Origin: VRUE01 sp963699225
GTDB taxonomy: Bacteria > Actinomycetota > Thermoleophilia > Solirubrobacterales > 70-9
Direction of reading: 5' to 3'
Assembly (NCBI GenBank): GCA_963699225.1
Contig: OY969423.1
Coordinates: 2,356,001 to 2,420,000, forward strand
DNA: 64,000 nucleotides
The first letter of the stretch is position 1; each line of letters starts with the position of its first letter. A model generated the notes under the pieces. It was not told the origin of the DNA, searched no databases, and saw only the letters and a list, made by a program, of their open reading frames with translations. Below are positions 42,889 through 51,401 of this stretch, one piece after another. Position numbers and translations under genes: made by a program.

Positions 42889-45069
42889 ATGATGGTAGGG
42901 GAGATCATCGCGCCGCCTCGAAGTGGTCTGAGCCAGCCTATGAGGCTGGTAATTGCCATTGCTTACGTAGGGGGATTGCTGCTTCTAGGCATCTACCTCA
43001 ACGACCAACTCTTGCCACCGTTTGGGGTTTCTGGGCTTTGGTTCTACGCTGCCTTTGCGGCGTTGATTCTGGGGGATTTTATTCTGGAGCCCTTCTTCAC
43101 CAGGCCCGCAGACGCGCTCGCGAACGGTGTGGCGCTCGTTTTCGCCGCTGCCTCCGTATCGCTTGCTGGGGTTGAGATCAGCGAAGGTGCGGCTAAGGCC
43201 GGTCGGGCTGTGCTTATCGGGTTTGGATTTGTGGTGATCGCGCTTGCAGTACTCGCTGTCGTATTCAAGGACAGCACGGGCTTCAGAGCGACGGTATCTC
43301 GATACTCGGCGTTCTTTGTTGCTCGTATTGGGCGTGGGCGGGTTCTCTGGAGCATCGTTCTTTTCGCGGTCGGATATGCGGCGTTTGCCGATTCCGCCAG
43401 CAAGATTGCCGCCCTCTACTTGGCATGGATCGTGATCTTTGCCGTTGGACCTCTAGAGAGACTCGCCCGCCTCTCCCGTCAGAGGCCAAAGGTGGCATCG
43501 CCTGTTGGGGTAATCGAGCGGATCGAGGACCCAGGAATTGCCGTGGCGCGCTTTCCTAGCGGAGCGGTGCTTAAGCTCGGCGGCCAGCTTCGCATTGAGG
43601 AAACTGACGCCGTGGGAACAATTGTTGATCTCACGACGCTAGTGGACGAACCAGCTGTACGAATCGCTTTTGACGGCAGCGCGAATACACCGATAGGTGC
43701 ATCGCTGGAATCATTGGACTCGCTTGATGGAGACTCAGTCATTGGGCATGTTGGTGACGGGACGACTCTTGCGGAGCTGCACATCGAGACCGCTCCACAA
43801 GCAGCAGCGACCGGCCTAGAAGAGGCGCGGCTAGTGTCCGCCCCCCTCAACGGTCAAGAGGTCCTTTACCAGATCACCGAGGCATTGGTGAGGCCAGAGC
43901 GAGAAGATCGATTTCGACGTGATTACGTTCGCGTAAGTGGTCGCAAGCTTGGCGTGTGGGATGAGGAGAAAACTACGTTTAAACCAGTTCCATGGATTCC
44001 GCTGCCAGGAACGCCTGTGCGTTTGTTGGGCAAGGGAGGAGAGGACCACTTTAGCTCCGGAGAGGTTGGCCATGTTCCGGGCACCACCTATGGCATCTCG
44101 ATCGATATGGACCATGCCGTCACTCATAACACGGCCATCTTGGGCATTCTCGGCGTAGGTAAGACACATCTAGCCTGGGAGCTAATTCAGCGCATGCTGA
44201 TCGATGGGATCAAGGTTGTAGTGCTTGATCTAACCGGTCAGTATGCAGTGCACTTTCAAGATGTATGCCCACCAGAGACGGAGCAAGCAATCACGACCCG
44301 GATCAACGAGGCAATTGCCGGAAAGGTAGACAGCAAGCGCGAGGTAGGCGGACAAGCGGGCAACATCCTCGAATTTAAGGATGAAATTGAGGATCTATTG
44401 AGCCAGTTTATGGCTGGAGATGAGCGCCTCCTTATCCTTAATCCAACTCGCTTCGAGGTCTCTCGAATGGAGGGCAAGCCGTTTAACGGCTCCGCGAATT
44501 TGCTCGTCAAGCTATCCCCCGTTGAAATCACTCAGATCGTCTCAGAGACGCTGCTCGGTCTTGTTCAATCTGAATTCAGTGAGCGTGCAAAAGTGTGCTT
44601 GGTGCTTGATGAGGCGCATTCTTTGGTCCCCGAGTGGAACTCCACCGTGAACGAGGGAGAGAAGAGCGCGGTCAATGGCACGACAAGGGCGATCTTGCAA
44701 GGCAGAAAGTATGGGTTTGGCTGCTTCCTTATTACGCAGCGCACCGCAAATGTGGCCAAGAGCATTCTCAACCAATGCAACACGATTTTTGCTTTGCGGA
44801 TTTACGACGCGACCGGTATGGGGTTCCTTGAGAATTACGTTGGGGCGTCTCATGCGCAGCTGCTGGCAGCCCTACCGGACAGGCAGGCTGTGGTCTTTGG
44901 ACGCGCATCTTCGTGTAATTCACCGATCGTTATTCGCCTCAATGAGGCGGAGCAAGTTCGATCGGAGTTGTGGGAGCCGGCCCTCAAGGAGATTCCGGTG
45001 ACGAGCGGTGATTTGGAGGACGCGCCGGAAGAGGAGGCGCCTCCTGAGTTGGATGAGCCTCCGTTCTGA
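42889..45069 (+). CDS. Membrane-anchored HerA-type ATPase (DUF87)
   Basis: 726 aa. Six predicted membrane helices in the first about 190 residues (about 19-37, 48-68, 78-97, 106-126, 150-167, 172-188). A HAS-barrel-like segment follows at about 203-300 (VGVIERIEDPGIAVARFPSG). The HerA/FtsK ATPase core has Walker A GILGVGKT (419-426), Walker B CLVLDE (570-575) and the LITQR motif (614-618). Acidic Pro/Glu tail. Good ribosome site AGGAGA. HerA ATPases pump DNA with NurA-type nucleases or form defence complexes; no nuclease is adjacent. Codon and base use are more A/T-rich than the host. Likely defence or DNA-transfer cargo. Confidence 0.8.
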   Translation: MMVGEIIAPPRSGLSQPMRLVIAIAYVGGLLLLGIYLNDQLLPPFGVSGLWFYAAFAALILGDFILEPFFTRPADALANGVALVFAAASVSLAGVEISEGAAKAGRAVLIGFGFVVIALAVLAVVFKDSTGFRATVSRYSAFFVARIGRGRVLWSIVLFAVGYAAFADSASKIAALYLAWIVIFAVGPLERLARLSRQRPKVASPVGVIERIEDPGIAVARFPSGAVLKLGGQLRIEETDAVGTIVDLTTLVDEPAVRIAFDGSANTPIGASLESLDSLDGDSVIGHVGDGTTLAELHIETAPQAAATGLEEARLVSAPLNGQEVLYQITEALVRPEREDRFRRDYVRVSGRKLGVWDEEKTTFKPVPWIPLPGTPVRLLGKGGEDHFSSGEVGHVPGTTYGISIDMDHAVTHNTAILGILGVGKTHLAWELIQRMLIDGIKVVVLDLTGQYAVHFQDVCPPETEQAITTRINEAIAGKVDSKREVGGQAGNILEFKDEIEDLLSQFMAGDERLLILNPTRFEVSRMEGKPFNGSANLLVKLSPVEITQIVSETLLGLVQSEFSERAKVCLVLDEAHSLVPEWNSTVNEGEKSAVNGTTRAILQGRKYGFGCFLITQRTANVAKSILNQCNTIFALRIYDATGMGFLENYVGASHAQLLAALPDRQAVVFGRASSCNSPIVIRLNEAEQVRSELWEPALKEIPVTSGDLEDAPEEEAPPELDEPPF

Positions 45070-45135
45070 GTTTGCTTAGCTGATTCTGAATAAGGTCCGG
45101 CTCGAACACCAATCGGTACACTGCGAGTCCTCAAG

Positions 45136-45735
45136 GTGCGTACCGCGACGGAGCTAAGTAGGAAGGTTCGAGTGCCTGGGTATCGGGCGCCTGCACCTGC
45201 GAGCGAGCCACCGCCTGCCTTTTTGAGCGTGCCGGTAACTGTTGCGCGGAAGGCAGTATCGCTTTACCACGAACAAGGCGCACCCGCCGCTCGTCGGTAC
45301 CTCCGCGCAAGCAAGGTAGGTAAATGGGCCGGTCACACCAATGCCAGCATGGCGACCTCCAATGGCAACGTCCTTTCGGGATTCGACGCCTATATTGCTA
45401 CTGACGCGAGGGATGGCAGGTCGGTTGCAGAACTGGCCCGGAGCACGGTGCTTGCTTGGCCGGCGGGACCGTTGAAAGTCCGCCTTGACGTGATTCTTTC
45501 CGATGGGGATGGACTAGCGGGGCGAGCGATCTTTTGGGACGGCCCCGATCTGGCCGAAGCTCAAGCGCCGCTGATCGCGGCCCCCTACGCGGCTGCCCTG
45601 GAGCAGCTTCACCCTGGGACATCTCTCACTGGCATGGGGATTTGGCAGGCTCGTCGCCAGACTTATGTCGAGGTGTCGATCGCGAGCGCGCTGGGTCAGG
45701 TCCGAGTCGCCCAGCGACTTCAGTTCTCCCTCTAA
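45136..45735 (+). CDS. Hypothetical protein next to HerA-type ATPase
   Basis: 199 aa, GTG start, no signal peptide or membrane helix. Mixed alpha/beta with a strand-rich C-terminal half (LKVRLDVILSDGDGLAGRAIFWDGP, cut here as one region). Not recognised. It lies 66 bp after the HerA-type gene on the same strand, so it may be its partner; this is positional inference. Confidence 0.6.
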   Translation: MRTATELSRKVRVPGYRAPAPASEPPPAFLSVPVTVARKAVSLYHEQGAPAARRYLRASKVGKWAGHTNASMATSNGNVLSGFDAYIATDARDGRSVAELARSTVLAWPAGPLKVRLDVILSDGDGLAGRAIFWDGPDLAEAQAPLIAAPYAAALEQLHPGTSLTGMGIWQARRQTYVEVSIASALGQVRVAQRLQFSL

Positions 45736-45792
45736 CGATGATCGTCGGGCATGACTTCCTGTCGATCCATGGCTACGACTACGATTTCCATC

Positions 45793-46110
45793 ATGAGAGT
45801 TGTTGATGAGAGCCTGATCGCGGAGGCTGGGCGCCGCTTGGCCGCCGCCGCTCCAGATGCGCAAGTGATTCTGTTCGGCTCGCATGCGCGTGGTGAGGCC
45901 AACGCGCAAAGCGATGTCGACTTCCTCGTCGTCGAGCCTGCGGTTGACAACGAGGCCGAGGAGTCAGTGAGGCTCCAGCGCACCTTGCGCGACCTCCGGA
46001 TGCCAACTGATGTCATCGTTGTTAGTCGGGACTACGCAGAACGGTGGCGTGGGGTGCGCGGGGGCCTAGTCCATGCGGCTCTCTCGCACGGTCGAGTTCT
46101 CGCTCAATGA
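45793..46110 (+). CDS. MNT-type nucleotidyltransferase (antitoxin)
   Basis: 105 aa minimal nucleotidyltransferase. Active-site motif GSHARGEANAQSDVDFLVVE with Gly-Ser and the two Asp, plus a third Asp in MPTDVIVVSRD. Start at ATG 45793 begins at the natural first helix; an upstream ATG at 45751 is possible. The stop overlaps the HEPN gene (ATGA). In type VII toxin-antitoxin systems, MNT proteins inactivate HEPN RNase toxins by AMPylation. Confidence 0.85.
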   Translation: MRVVDESLIAEAGRRLAAAAPDAQVILFGSHARGEANAQSDVDFLVVEPAVDNEAEESVRLQRTLRDLRMPTDVIVVSRDYAERWRGVRGGLVHAALSHGRVLAQ

Positions 46111-46490
46111 GCATCGAGCCGGACCTACCGGGGGATCTTCTTGCCCTCGCCCGCGAGGATCTAGCCGCAGCCGAAGCCCTGCATAGTGCCGAGCGAGTCT
46201 CGGACTCACCGGTGGGGTTTCATGCCCAGCAGGCGGTTGAGAAGGCGTTGAAGGCGACGATCGCAAGTCGTGGCCAGGAATTTCCCTTCACTCATGACCT
46301 TGGAATCCTTATGCAGCTTTGTGAGGATGCAGGCCTCGAACTACCCGCCGATCTTTCGGACGCGGATCGGCTCAATCCGTATGCGGCAGCCATTCGATAT
46401 GGCCTCGGGGATCCAGGGACTATCGACCCACGAGACGCTTTGCGCTGGGCCTCGCTTGCCATCGAGTGGGCGGACGCCGAGATTCCTTAA
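46107..46490 (+). CDS. HEPN-domain protein (toxin of MNT/HEPN pair)
   Basis: 127 aa all-helical. The characteristic HEPN helix FHAQQAVEKALKATIASRG is followed by the THDLGILMQLCEDAG helix and the NPYAAAIRYG segment. A strict Rx4-6H RNase motif is not obvious, so ribonuclease activity is uncertain. Coupled to the nucleotidyltransferase by ATGA. Together they form a type VII-like module. Confidence 0.8.
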   Translation: MSIEPDLPGDLLALAREDLAAAEALHSAERVSDSPVGFHAQQAVEKALKATIASRGQEFPFTHDLGILMQLCEDAGLELPADLSDADRLNPYAAAIRYGLGDPGTIDPRDALRWASLAIEWADAEIP

Positions 46491-46514
46491 CTAAGGTCGA
46501 AGCAGCTGGCCTGC

Positions 46515-47438
46515 TTAGGTGGCGCTGGCGGGGGAGGTGATGGGCCACCAGCGGTTGGCGGTCAGTACTTCAATGTGACGCGGCAGATTGGCTAGTTGCC
46601 CTAGCGCCGTATCCGTCGCTACGGACAGGCGGCTTTTGTCTCCGTCGTGGTCCGCACGGGCAACATCGCGCAGGGGCCGGGTTGCTTGACCACGTCGTGT
46701 GCCAGGCCGTACGAGATCGTCGAAGAGCTCGAGGCGGTCAAGCCACCTCGTGTTGTCGGGGCTGGGGTCCTCTTCACAGAGGGCGTAGAAGGTCTGGATG
46801 ACAAGCGCGTGGATGCGGATCAACTTTGGCGGTACGTCGCGGTCGAGCAGCAGCAAGGCCTCTGAAACCCAACGATCGAGAAACTGGGCCCGCCAGACCG
46901 GGTGACCCTGAAAGCGCATGCGCCCTGCTGGAATTGCAATTGCGAGCGCCGCGCAGTACATCTCCGACACGGGGTCGACGCCGCCGAGAGCAAGCAGCTC
47001 GCGGATTGCATCTCGGCCCCCAGCCAGCTCTTGAATTTCTGCGAGTGCCTGATGCGCGTATTCCACCGCCAGGCTGTAGCGACGATGGCGGTGCTCAACT
47101 CGCGCGGAGAGGATCGCCGCCCATATTCTGGGTTCATTGGGGTCAAGCTCACGCTCATTGCAAATGTTTGTCACTGCTTGGCGCCAGAGCTTGACGAGGC
47201 GTGACGCATCGTCGAGCTGCTTGCAATCCCACAGCCCCTCGGCGCCATGACTCACGCACCAGTAGTGGCGGTCAAGGTCTAGATCGGATGCCCTCAGGGC
47301 GACGACGGCGATCATTTCGCGAGCCGTAGAGACGGTGGCCTCGGCGTCGGCTCGAAGATCCCAGTCGCGGGTAAGCCTGCGATCAAGACGCTCAAGCTCT
47401 GGGAGCCGGCGAAACCTTCTACTTGTCGCGCTTTTCAT
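46515..47438 (-). CDS. Hypothetical helical-repeat-like protein
   Basis: 307 aa, almost entirely helical, with segments of TPR-like spacing (YSLAVEYAHQALAEIQEL). No catalytic motif recognised. Convergent with the MNT/HEPN pair. The 240-bp region upstream of its start (47439-47678) is strikingly A/T-rich and probably contains divergent promoters for this gene and the antitoxin-like gene at 47679. Confidence 0.6.
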   Translation of the reverse strand: MKSATSRRFRRLPELERLDRRLTRDWDLRADAEATVSTAREMIAVVALRASDLDLDRHYWCVSHGAEGLWDCKQLDDASRLVKLWRQAVTNICNERELDPNEPRIWAAILSARVEHRHRRYSLAVEYAHQALAEIQELAGGRDAIRELLALGGVDPVSEMYCAALAIAIPAGRMRFQGHPVWRAQFLDRWVSEALLLLDRDVPPKLIRIHALVIQTFYALCEEDPSPDNTRWLDRLELFDDLVRPGTRRGQATRPLRDVARADHDGDKSRLSVATDTALGQLANLPRHIEVLTANRWWPITSPASAT

Positions 47439-47678
47439 CAGACCTCCTTGGGATTCCGTCTGGGGCCGAGGATAGCGTTTTGAGAAAGTTTGAGGCTAGT
47501 TCTAACGTTGTTTTTGGAAAAGAAAGCATGCAAATTGCAGGAAATCAAACAACAAAAATTGAATTGATATGGCACGGTGGCGGTTGTCTGGACGGGCAGC
47601 CACCTTCGACCGGTTCAGAAACGCCACAACAAGCACGGCCCGCTGCGGGAGGCGAGGGCCGACTAGGAGAAGCACAAA

Positions 47679-48077
47679 ATGACAAAGCTCAACGTGCGCC
47701 AACGCGTGTCTGTGCAGAGCGACGGAGAGTCAGAGGGCCTTGGCGCAACTACGCCAACGCCCTTGAGGGTTCAAGGACTAATCGAGCTCGGACTCGAAGT
47801 TGAGGAGCTAGCTGGAGCGCTCGACGTGACCCCAGCCACAGTTCGCAATTGGATCAAGGGAACTGCGGTTCCGCGGCGCGGCGCTGTGAGGGTGGTTGAC
47901 GACTTGAGGCGCGCGGTGGTTCTGCTTCAAGAGGAAGGCCTTGATGGCGCTGAGGCGGCGCAGTGGCTCCGTAGTCGTCAGGGAGGCCCGCTCGACAATG
48001 ATCGTCCCCTCGACACCATTCGAGAAGATCCAGTTCGGGTCTTCGCCACGATTCGTGGCTTGATCTTCCGAGACTGA
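47679..48077 (+). CDS. Xre/MbcA/ParS-type antitoxin-like protein
   Basis: 132 aa. HTH in the middle (LAGALDVTPATVRNWIKG) and a C-terminal segment resembling the DUF2384/MbcA toxin-binding domain (RPLDTIREDPVRVFATIRGL). Ribosome site GGAG 8 nt before ATG. Such antitoxins normally pair with RES-domain toxins. The neighbour downstream is only a 50-aa protein, but a RES-type gene lies convergently at 48536-49768. Confidence 0.75.
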   Translation: MTKLNVRQRVSVQSDGESEGLGATTPTPLRVQGLIELGLEVEELAGALDVTPATVRNWIKGTAVPRRGAVRVVDDLRRAVVLLQEEGLDGAEAAQWLRSRQGGPLDNDRPLDTIREDPVRVFATIRGLIFRD

Positions 48078-48105
48078 TCGTCTCTATGGTGGACCTACAG
48101 TCGTC

Positions 48106-48258
48106 ATGAAACTGCCAGACGGATACCTTCTGCCAGAGGGCAAGACGATGGCCGATGTTCGGAAGCTTGACCTTGAGCTATTGGCGAGCGAGAGCCTGAA
48201 CGTGAAGGACCATCGGCCCGAGGGTGACCGTAAAGACGATCACCCAGAGGACGCTTGA
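48106..48258 (+). CDS. Small hypothetical protein
   Basis: 50 aa, ATG start, highly charged (LDLELLASESLNVKDHRPEG). Lies 28 bp after the antitoxin-like gene, probably in its transcript. No family recognised. Could be a remnant or accessory peptide. Confidence 0.4.
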   Translation: MKLPDGYLLPEGKTMADVRKLDLELLASESLNVKDHRPEGDRKDDHPEDA

Positions 48259-48340
48259 CCTTCGGTCGAAACGACCGCACCGGACAAGTCGCATCTCTGT
48301 CGCATAGTTGGCGCTAGGCCGCTCGCCACATGCGCGAGCC

Positions 48341-48390
48341 CCTCAGCCTTTCAAAGCCGAGGGTCGCCAGTTCGAATCTGGTCGGGCGCA
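48341..48390 (+). other. tRNA-Glu-like 3' fragment (internal att scar 1)
   Basis: Resembles the anticodon arm, T-arm and acceptor end of tRNA-Glu: CTTTCAA loop, GGTCG, AGTTCGAATCTGG and CGGGCGCA. No 5' half is present, so it is not a functional tRNA. Marks the likely right end of the integrase-bearing segment. The rest of 48259-48535 shows nothing coding. Confidence 0.65.
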
Positions 48391-48535
48391 TTCCTCGTTA
48401 GGCGGCGCATCAAGCCGGATCTGGGCCAGTGGCGACCTTACGGGGCTTTGACCCTCCCTTCCCAGAAGTCAGAAGAGGTCAGCAGAAGTCAGGAAGAGCC
48501 CCTTTTCGGCACGTTTCGGTCCCCTCATGGTCGCC

Positions 48536-49768
48536 CTACGTCTCGGCCGTGATTGAGAACTCGCCGTGGCGCACCTCACCGAGCACGAGCTGAGGGTGGT
48601 CCCCGGATGCCTCGTCCACACAGTCCTCGTTCGGGATGAAGAGGACCACGCAGGCCCCGCCGTCGTGCCGCGCCGATCGGTATCTCACACCCGCTACCGG
48701 CCCAAGCTCCGAAACGAACGACAGCCGTAGGAACTCCGCGACCACTTGGGTCGGCACGTAGTCGATGTGCTCGCGGCCCGGTGCTCCGAGAGGCTTGCTG
48801 ATGTCGGTCGCGAAGTCCGCGAGGAAGTAGAGGAGGCGCCGCAGTGCGCGCTCGGAGTCGAAGATGCTAGGCGGATCGGGCATCGTCGCGAGGTCCAGCA
48901 CCAGACAGTCGCCGCTGAGGGCGAACTCTCCGGCGCTCCAATAGGCGCCTGACTCCGGGACCGGGACCGTCTGGATCTCCTCGATGGCGGTGTCGGGGTC
49001 CTCGGCGCCGTAGAACGCGGGGATCCCCGCCGGGCTCATCCTGTTCGACGAGAGCGCCACCGCCGGCGGTGGCGTCCCCAGCTCGCCAGGAGTCCCGAAG
49101 GCTCCGGCGGCCTCGGACGCGCGAGCGCGCCAAAAGCGTCTTCCGGCCGAGATCGTGCTGAAGAGGCCCGCCGACTCGGCAAACGTCGTGATGTCGGTGA
49201 GAATGTCGACCGCCGACCCACGCTGGCCGGCTTCGCGCCCCTCGCGGACCTGGGTGGAGAAGAAGTAGCGGCTCTGGAACTTAACGTGATCGACGAGGTC
49301 GCTCCAGTCGTAGGCCATCGCTTCGTCCTCGAACGGCGCCCCGTAGTCGGCTTTGCACCATTGGATGGTGTAGCCAATGGTCGCCGCGATCAGGGCTTCA
49401 CGGAACTCGTCGCCCGCGATCGGTTCACCGACCTCGTAGAGCACCTGGTCGAATTCGATCTGGTGGCCCTGATAGCCGCCCTCGGCGCTGTCGTAGGCCA
49501 GCTCCTCGACCGGATCCGTCCACTCGGTGCGGATCGATTCCATGATCAGACCGACCACATCGTCGGCCGGCGCCGCGATCGGCCGGTCCTCCTTGCGCCC
49601 GCAGAAGTCGCATTCGTTCTCGGTCGCGTGCTCCTTGACGTAGGCGATCAGCGCATAGTCCGAGAAGCACTCATCGCAGACATGGCCAGCGAGCCCCGCG
49701 GCACGGCGTTCGAACTGCTCGTTCTCAAGTTCCTTCGCCCCCCCATTACCGTGAGCGTAGTGGCCCAC
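48536..49768 (-). CDS. HEPN/RES-type protein with zinc-binding N-terminus
   Basis: 410 aa. N-terminal treble-clef-like zinc site CDEC (31-34) and CDFC (53-56). A helical HEPN/RES N-terminal domain runs to about 200. The RES domain has RRFWRAR (about 210-216), MSPAGIPAFYGA (244-255) and Glu263 in the AIEEI helix, matching the R-Y/E pattern of RES toxins that destroy NAD. GTG start. Lies 25 bp downstream of 49794-50264, so probably an operon. A cell-suicide effector is the likely role. Confidence 0.75.
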   Translation of the reverse strand: MGHYAHGNGGAKELENEQFERRAAGLAGHVCDECFSDYALIAYVKEHATENECDFCGRKEDRPIAAPADDVVGLIMESIRTEWTDPVEELAYDSAEGGYQGHQIEFDQVLYEVGEPIAGDEFREALIAATIGYTIQWCKADYGAPFEDEAMAYDWSDLVDHVKFQSRYFFSTQVREGREAGQRGSAVDILTDITTFAESAGLFSTISAGRRFWRARASEAAGAFGTPGELGTPPPAVALSSNRMSPAGIPAFYGAEDPDTAIEEIQTVPVPESGAYWSAGEFALSGDCLVLDLATMPDPPSIFDSERALRRLLYFLADFATDISKPLGAPGREHIDYVPTQVVAEFLRLSFVSELGPVAGVRYRSARHDGGACVVLFIPNEDCVDEASGDHPQLVLGEVRHGEFSITAET

Positions 49769-49793
49769 CGGCGGCCGGCGATACGGATCGCCG

Positions 49794-50264
49794 CTACCTG
49801 ATCGGATCCGAGTCCGGGGTGTCGCGGTAGCGGTCGACCATTGCCCTCAACTCCTCGTCCGACATCAGCGAGTCCACCATGAGCTCCTCGGGGCGATGCT
49901 CGTTGCTGCGGTGGAATCCGGGCGGGCCGAGCTTCCGATCCGAGGCCTCCCACTCGGCCTTCGTGATCACGCCAGGACGAAGGTAGAGCTGGACGTGGGA
50001 CCCCTCGCGAGCCCCGAAGGCTTCCCTCAGTTCCACCATCAAGACCTTCAGCCGCCACCACGCATCGACCCCGGCGGCACCGACCAGCCCGCCGAAGAAA
50101 GTCTTCGGCCCGATGTCGAGCATCACCGCCCAAATGCCGCCACCCTGTGCCGCCAGCTCGGCGACGCATTCGCCCTCGAAGCCGGCTTTCCGGATCACGC
50201 GGCCGACGGCCGCGACCTGGTCCACGGTCGCGCCGCCGTTGATCATCGTTCTCGCCCGTACCAT
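49794..50264 (-). CDS. Hypothetical protein upstream of HEPN/RES gene
   Basis: 156 aa, not recognised. An N-terminal helical/strand region is followed by a Gly-rich hydrophobic stretch (FFGGLVGAAGVDAWW) and a charged tail. First gene of a two-gene operon with the HEPN/RES protein; might be a partner, sensor or antidote. Divergent from 50337 with a 72-bp shared promoter region. Confidence 0.55.
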   Translation of the reverse strand: MVRARTMINGGATVDQVAAVGRVIRKAGFEGECVAELAAQGGGIWAVMLDIGPKTFFGGLVGAAGVDAWWRLKVLMVELREAFGAREGSHVQLYLRPGVITKAEWEASDRKLGPPGFHRSNEHRPEELMVDSLMSDEELRAMVDRYRDTPDSDPIR

Positions 50265-50336
50265 CGTCCAAGCCTAGTTCCGCCGCCTGGCCGCAGGTCC
50301 AACAACCGGCGGCGGTGGACCGGGGACAATCAGCCG

Positions 50337-51401
50337 ATGCCGTCGCTGGCCGACACGATCTTTCCGGATGGGGAGCCGCGCGATGGGTACATCCTCCGGC
50401 TGGAGCTGGTCGGTACCTGGGAGTCCCAGTTCCTCGGCCTCGGCCGCCTCGTTGCCTTCGTCACGCCTCGGCTCCTCGCGGAGGCCTTCGCCGTCGACGA
50501 CATGGGCGTCAACGTGGTCTTCCTCCAGCGCCATCGGGTCGAGGTTGGTTTGAAGCTGATCCTCGAGCGTGCCCGCGCCGACCTCGTCGTTGACCACAAG
50601 ATCAGCTCACTCTGGAAGCGATGCGCCGACGCCTGCGGCGCGGCAGGAGCTTCGTCTGCGTGGGACACGTTCGAGCGTTCCCAGAAGGAGTTCGCCGATC
50701 TGCTGGACCAGGTCGATCCGAACGCGGCAACGTTCCGCTATCCCGTTGACGCGAAGAACCAGCCGTGGAAGCGCGGGCTCGTCGACTTGGTCGCTATGGA
50801 GGAGGCCGGGGCGAGCTTCGAGTGGGATGTCCTGGCCCTGATCGGTGAGCTCGCGGCGAAGGAGCCTTTGTCCATCGCCGAGGACGATGCCTGCGAGGCA
50901 GCCGAGGAGTTGAGCGCGTTGATAGCGCGGGGCCGCGGCACGATCCAGAGGTCCCGGGAGGCCGTCGAACGACTGCGCGAGCAGCGGAAAGCCATTGAGT
51001 CAGTGATCCCCGGTCGCAGGGCGCCGGAGCCTGGCGAAGACGATTTCGCCGAGCTCGACGCGATCGTGGAGGCCAGCGAGCCCATGCTGAGGGGAACCGA
51101 AGAACTCCTCGGCCGACTGGTCTCCACCTACGGGATCGCGCCGCCACCCCCGCCAGTCGCGCCGCCGATCGAGCCGATGCCGCAGCCGAATCCCTTCGAT
51201 CCCCCCGCCAAGCTAAAAGAGACCTTCGACGCGCAGATGAAGTGGTTCGTCGACCACGTGATCCGCGAGTTTCGACCTCTGACCGAAGCCGTCAACGCGG
51301 TCTACCGTCGATCGGAGTCGTGGGAAGCGCCGGTCGCGCGCCAGGTGCATCTCGACGTGGCGCGGTTCCGGTCTCGATTGGTCCGCACCCAGGCCTCCTA
51401 G
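50337..51401 (+). CDS. HEPN-like helical protein with Pro-rich hinge
   Basis: 354 aa from ATG 50337. The longer in-frame extension to 49896 runs antisense through the neighbouring gene and was rejected. Residues about 55-100 (VVFLQRHRVEVGLKLILERA, then HKISSLWKRCADACG) have the look of a HEPN/DUF4145-type helical bundle. Coiled-coil-like central part, then a Pro-rich hinge (APPPPPVAPPIEPMPQPNP) and a helical C-terminus. No catalytic motif certain. Divergent from the HEPN/RES operon. Confidence 0.6.
   Translation: MPSLADTIFPDGEPRDGYILRLELVGTWESQFLGLGRLVAFVTPRLLAEAFAVDDMGVNVVFLQRHRVEVGLKLILERARADLVVDHKISSLWKRCADACGAAGASSAWDTFERSQKEFADLLDQVDPNAATFRYPVDAKNQPWKRGLVDLVAMEEAGASFEWDVLALIGELAAKEPLSIAEDDACEAAEELSALIARGRGTIQRSREAVERLREQRKAIESVIPGRRAPEPGEDDFAELDAIVEASEPMLRGTEELLGRLVSTYGIAPPPPPVAPPIEPMPQPNPFDPPAKLKETFDAQMKWFVDHVIREFRPLTEAVNAVYRRSESWEAPVARQVHLDVARFRSRLVRTQAS

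Noticed and set aside
47423..47803. Plus-strand frame of 126 codons overlapping 46515-47438 and 47679-48077
   Set aside because: No motif, and it overlaps two better-supported genes; the A/T-rich spacer is more likely promoter DNA.
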